Positions 40,503-41,849 of a DNA stretch of 41,849 bases are shown here, one piece after another; the stretch's first letter is position 1; each line of letters starts with the position of its first letter. Origin of the DNA: Thamnocephalis sphaerospora. Its lineage: Eukaryota > Zoopagomycota > Zoopagomycetes > Zoopagales > Sigmoideomycetaceae. The stretch lies in contig KZ992493.1 of assembly GCA_003614735.1 (NCBI GenBank), forward strand, positions 1-41,849. The letters run 5' to 3'. The notes under the pieces are model-generated. The model did no database searches. It saw nothing but the letters and a program-made list of their open reading frames with translations, and was not told the DNA's origin. Position numbers and translations under genes: made by a program.

Positions 40503-41699
40503 GTGCCTCTGCCGCTTTACCAATAAGGCGGCCATTACGGCCGTCGTGTGATATGCCTTGCTGACCACTGCGTCACGCGTGGCTGTTTTCTCTCTTCCCT
40601 TCCTCTGCTTGCTTTCCTCCTTTCTTGGTTCCATTTTCGCTCTGGCCTTTCTTGCCTTTTCCCTCTGCATGGATGCATATTAGTGTACGACGCTGTTCAT
40701 TGACCTTGCTTTTTCTGCCGTTTCTACGCCGACACTTTGCTCGCGTTTCCCTTCGTCCCGTTCTTCCCCTTTCCTTCTTGAAGACGACGATGATGATGAT
40801 GTGTGACGGCCGCTGTATCTCGCGATCCCTACGCGATCGTCACCGTTTGGCCATATTTGTGCCCTAGGATCGCACGTTTCCAGTGCGGACTTTGTTCCCA
40901 TGGCGGTTGTTGGTTCCCTTGCGTGCTGCGTTTCCTGCTGCAGTACTACTAACCATGATGGCGGTTGCGGCCATGATGTATTTCAGTTTTATTTGTTCAT
41001 TCGGCATTGCCAACTAAATAGCCATCGTTGCCATTGACCATGTTGTATTTCTATTATAGCCCATCCAGTTCCACCCAGTTCTATCCAGTTCTATCCTGTG
41101 CTCCATCGTTCTCTGCCTCTGCTGCATCCGTCGATGCAGAGCGATCGCTAGGGTGGATCTACACGGTGTGATGATGTCAAGGGTGGGTAACATGGCATGC
41201 GCCAGTGACGTAAGTGGGCGATAACCAGCGCGATAGTGTACTTTTGATGCTGGGCAGTGCGGATTGGGTGGAACAACCTCCACCCAGGGACTCGTGTTCA
41301 CGCTCAGTGCGCCATTGGCAGGAGCGCTCTCATCACTGGGACACGCGCTGATATAGATGCATGCTCCTTATCCTCTGTCGACACCTCTACTGCAAACGCC
41401 ACCATCCTCTTGTCTGTAACTCTGCGTCACCGCTGCTGCTGTTGCTGCTTGCAGGCGACTGGTTTCATCGCCGACTGCGTCTACGTATCGACGCGCGCAT
41501 GCATAAGCATACTCACGCTCATTCCTGCCCACACTTGCAAACGCCCCGCCGACTAGGACGCTCGCCCCCGTCGAGAGACGCTCAGGTTGTCTTGTGCCAG
41601 TCATAGTTGCCCTTTACTGCTTCTAGCCGTGACAGCGCGTCTACGCTCTTCTACAGCCGCCTCCACCTGTTTACCCACTGCCACCCATTGAACGCCATC
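40503..41699. other. intergenic/leader region before TPS1
   Basis: Presumed 3' UTR of the zinc-finger gene followed by the upstream region of the trehalose-phosphate synthase gene. It contains three tandem 10-bp units (CCATCCAGTT-like) at 41061-41090. At 41430-41456 there is a pyrimidine-rich tract ending in TTGCAG that could be a leader-intron acceptor. No protein gene is seen. Confidence 0.5.
41061..41090. repeat. three tandem 10-bp units
   Basis: Consecutive units CCATCCAGTT, CCACCCAGTT and CTATCCAGTT. Short direct repeat in the TPS1 upstream region. Confidence 0.8.
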
Positions 41700-41849
41700 A
41701 TGAGCCACGCCGGCTCCACAAACCTAGGCGTCGTCGCCAAGGCCGCCCCGTTGCTGGACCCGAGTCAGGACGGCGAGGCTGGCAAGGGAACGCGTCTGCT
41801 GGTGGTGTCCAACCGACTGCCCGTGACCATTCAGCGCAGCGAGTCGGGC
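41700..41849 (+). CDS. TPS1: alpha,alpha-trehalose-phosphate synthase, 5' part (cut by window edge)
   Basis: Makes trehalose-6-phosphate from UDP-glucose and glucose-6-phosphate in the cytosol; in fungi it serves stress protection and control of glycolytic entry. Only the first 50 codons are present. After about 30 variable residues, RLLVVSNRLPVTIQR is the invariant N-terminal strand-loop of GT20 trehalose-phosphate synthases (LIVVSNRLPVTI). Its Arg-Leu-Pro binds the sugar phosphate region. The ATG has an ATCATGA context; the preceding 300 bases are C/T-rich leader. A TPS domain of a two-domain Tps2/Tsl1-type protein cannot be excluded, but the short N-terminus favours TPS1. Confidence 0.85.
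   Translation, partial: MSHAGSTNLGVVAKAAPLLDPSQDGEAGKGTRLLVVSNRLPVTIQRSESG

Noticed and set aside
1-41849. CRISPR arrays, operons, tRNA or rRNA genes
   Set aside because: No spaced direct repeats, no tRNA B-box (GGTTCGANNCC) noticed on reading either strand, and no rRNA segments. Spliceosomal introns exclude a prokaryotic origin. A tRNAscan or Infernal run would settle small RNAs.

Overview
The window is nuclear DNA of a fungus. Nearly every recognisable gene is split by short introns (about 58-131 nt) with GT...AG ends, mostly GTAAGT/GTRNGT-type donors and CTAAC/CTGAC-like branch sites. The gene set (Con7-type C2H2 factor, trehalose-6-phosphate synthase, Mediator, INO80, ERAD and mitochondrial genes) is fungal. 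Animal-like forms of SLC25A46, BORCS8 and HERPUD suggest an early-diverging fungus rather than an ascomycete yeast; that placement is inference. All exon boundaries were derived by hand from splice signals, reading frame and family similarity.

Layout. 1-7338 is gene-poor, full of GT, CT, CAG and GGCA repeats and, from about 3600, strongly pyrimidine-rich. It ends in a 99-codon orphan ORF (7339-7638). 8928-22862 is gene-dense: GCSH/GcvH (-), MED19 (-), an SLC25A46-like outer-membrane carrier (+), TRAPPC2/Trs20 (-), a possible broken copy of a membrane gene, an orphan multi-pass membrane protein (-), a Derlin (-), prefoldin subunit 4 (+) and the INO80 actin-related protein ARP8 (-, 12 exons). 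22962-24011 holds degenerate zinc-binding ORF pieces resembling the tail of a non-LTR reverse transcriptase. 24399-25698 encodes a kinase-fold protein with an N-terminal hydrophobic segment and lost catalytic motifs. After a 1.8 kb gap come an intronless NmrA-type reductase (+), a BORCS8 homologue (+), a divergent pair of intronless F-box genes (29910-31649 -, 32660-34777 +) with a small two-exon membrane-protein gene between them, a HERPUD-like ubiquitin-domain ERAD protein (-), an orphan seven-helix receptor-like protein (-), a Con7-like zinc-finger regulator (+), and the first 50 codons of trehalose-6-phosphate synthase at the right edge.

Functional themes. Derlin and the HERPUD-like protein belong to the same ER-associated degradation machinery, and the F-box proteins add likely ubiquitin-ligase adaptors. 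MED19 and ARP8 are transcription/chromatin subunits. GCSH and SLC25A46 are mitochondrial, while TRAPPC2 and BORCS8 act in membrane traffic. These are dispersed housekeeping genes, not an operon or cluster. The least explained items are the kinase-fold protein, the two orphan membrane proteins, the 99-aa ORF with its long pyrimidine-rich leader, and two perfect-stem inverted repeats (571-600 and 7868-7901).
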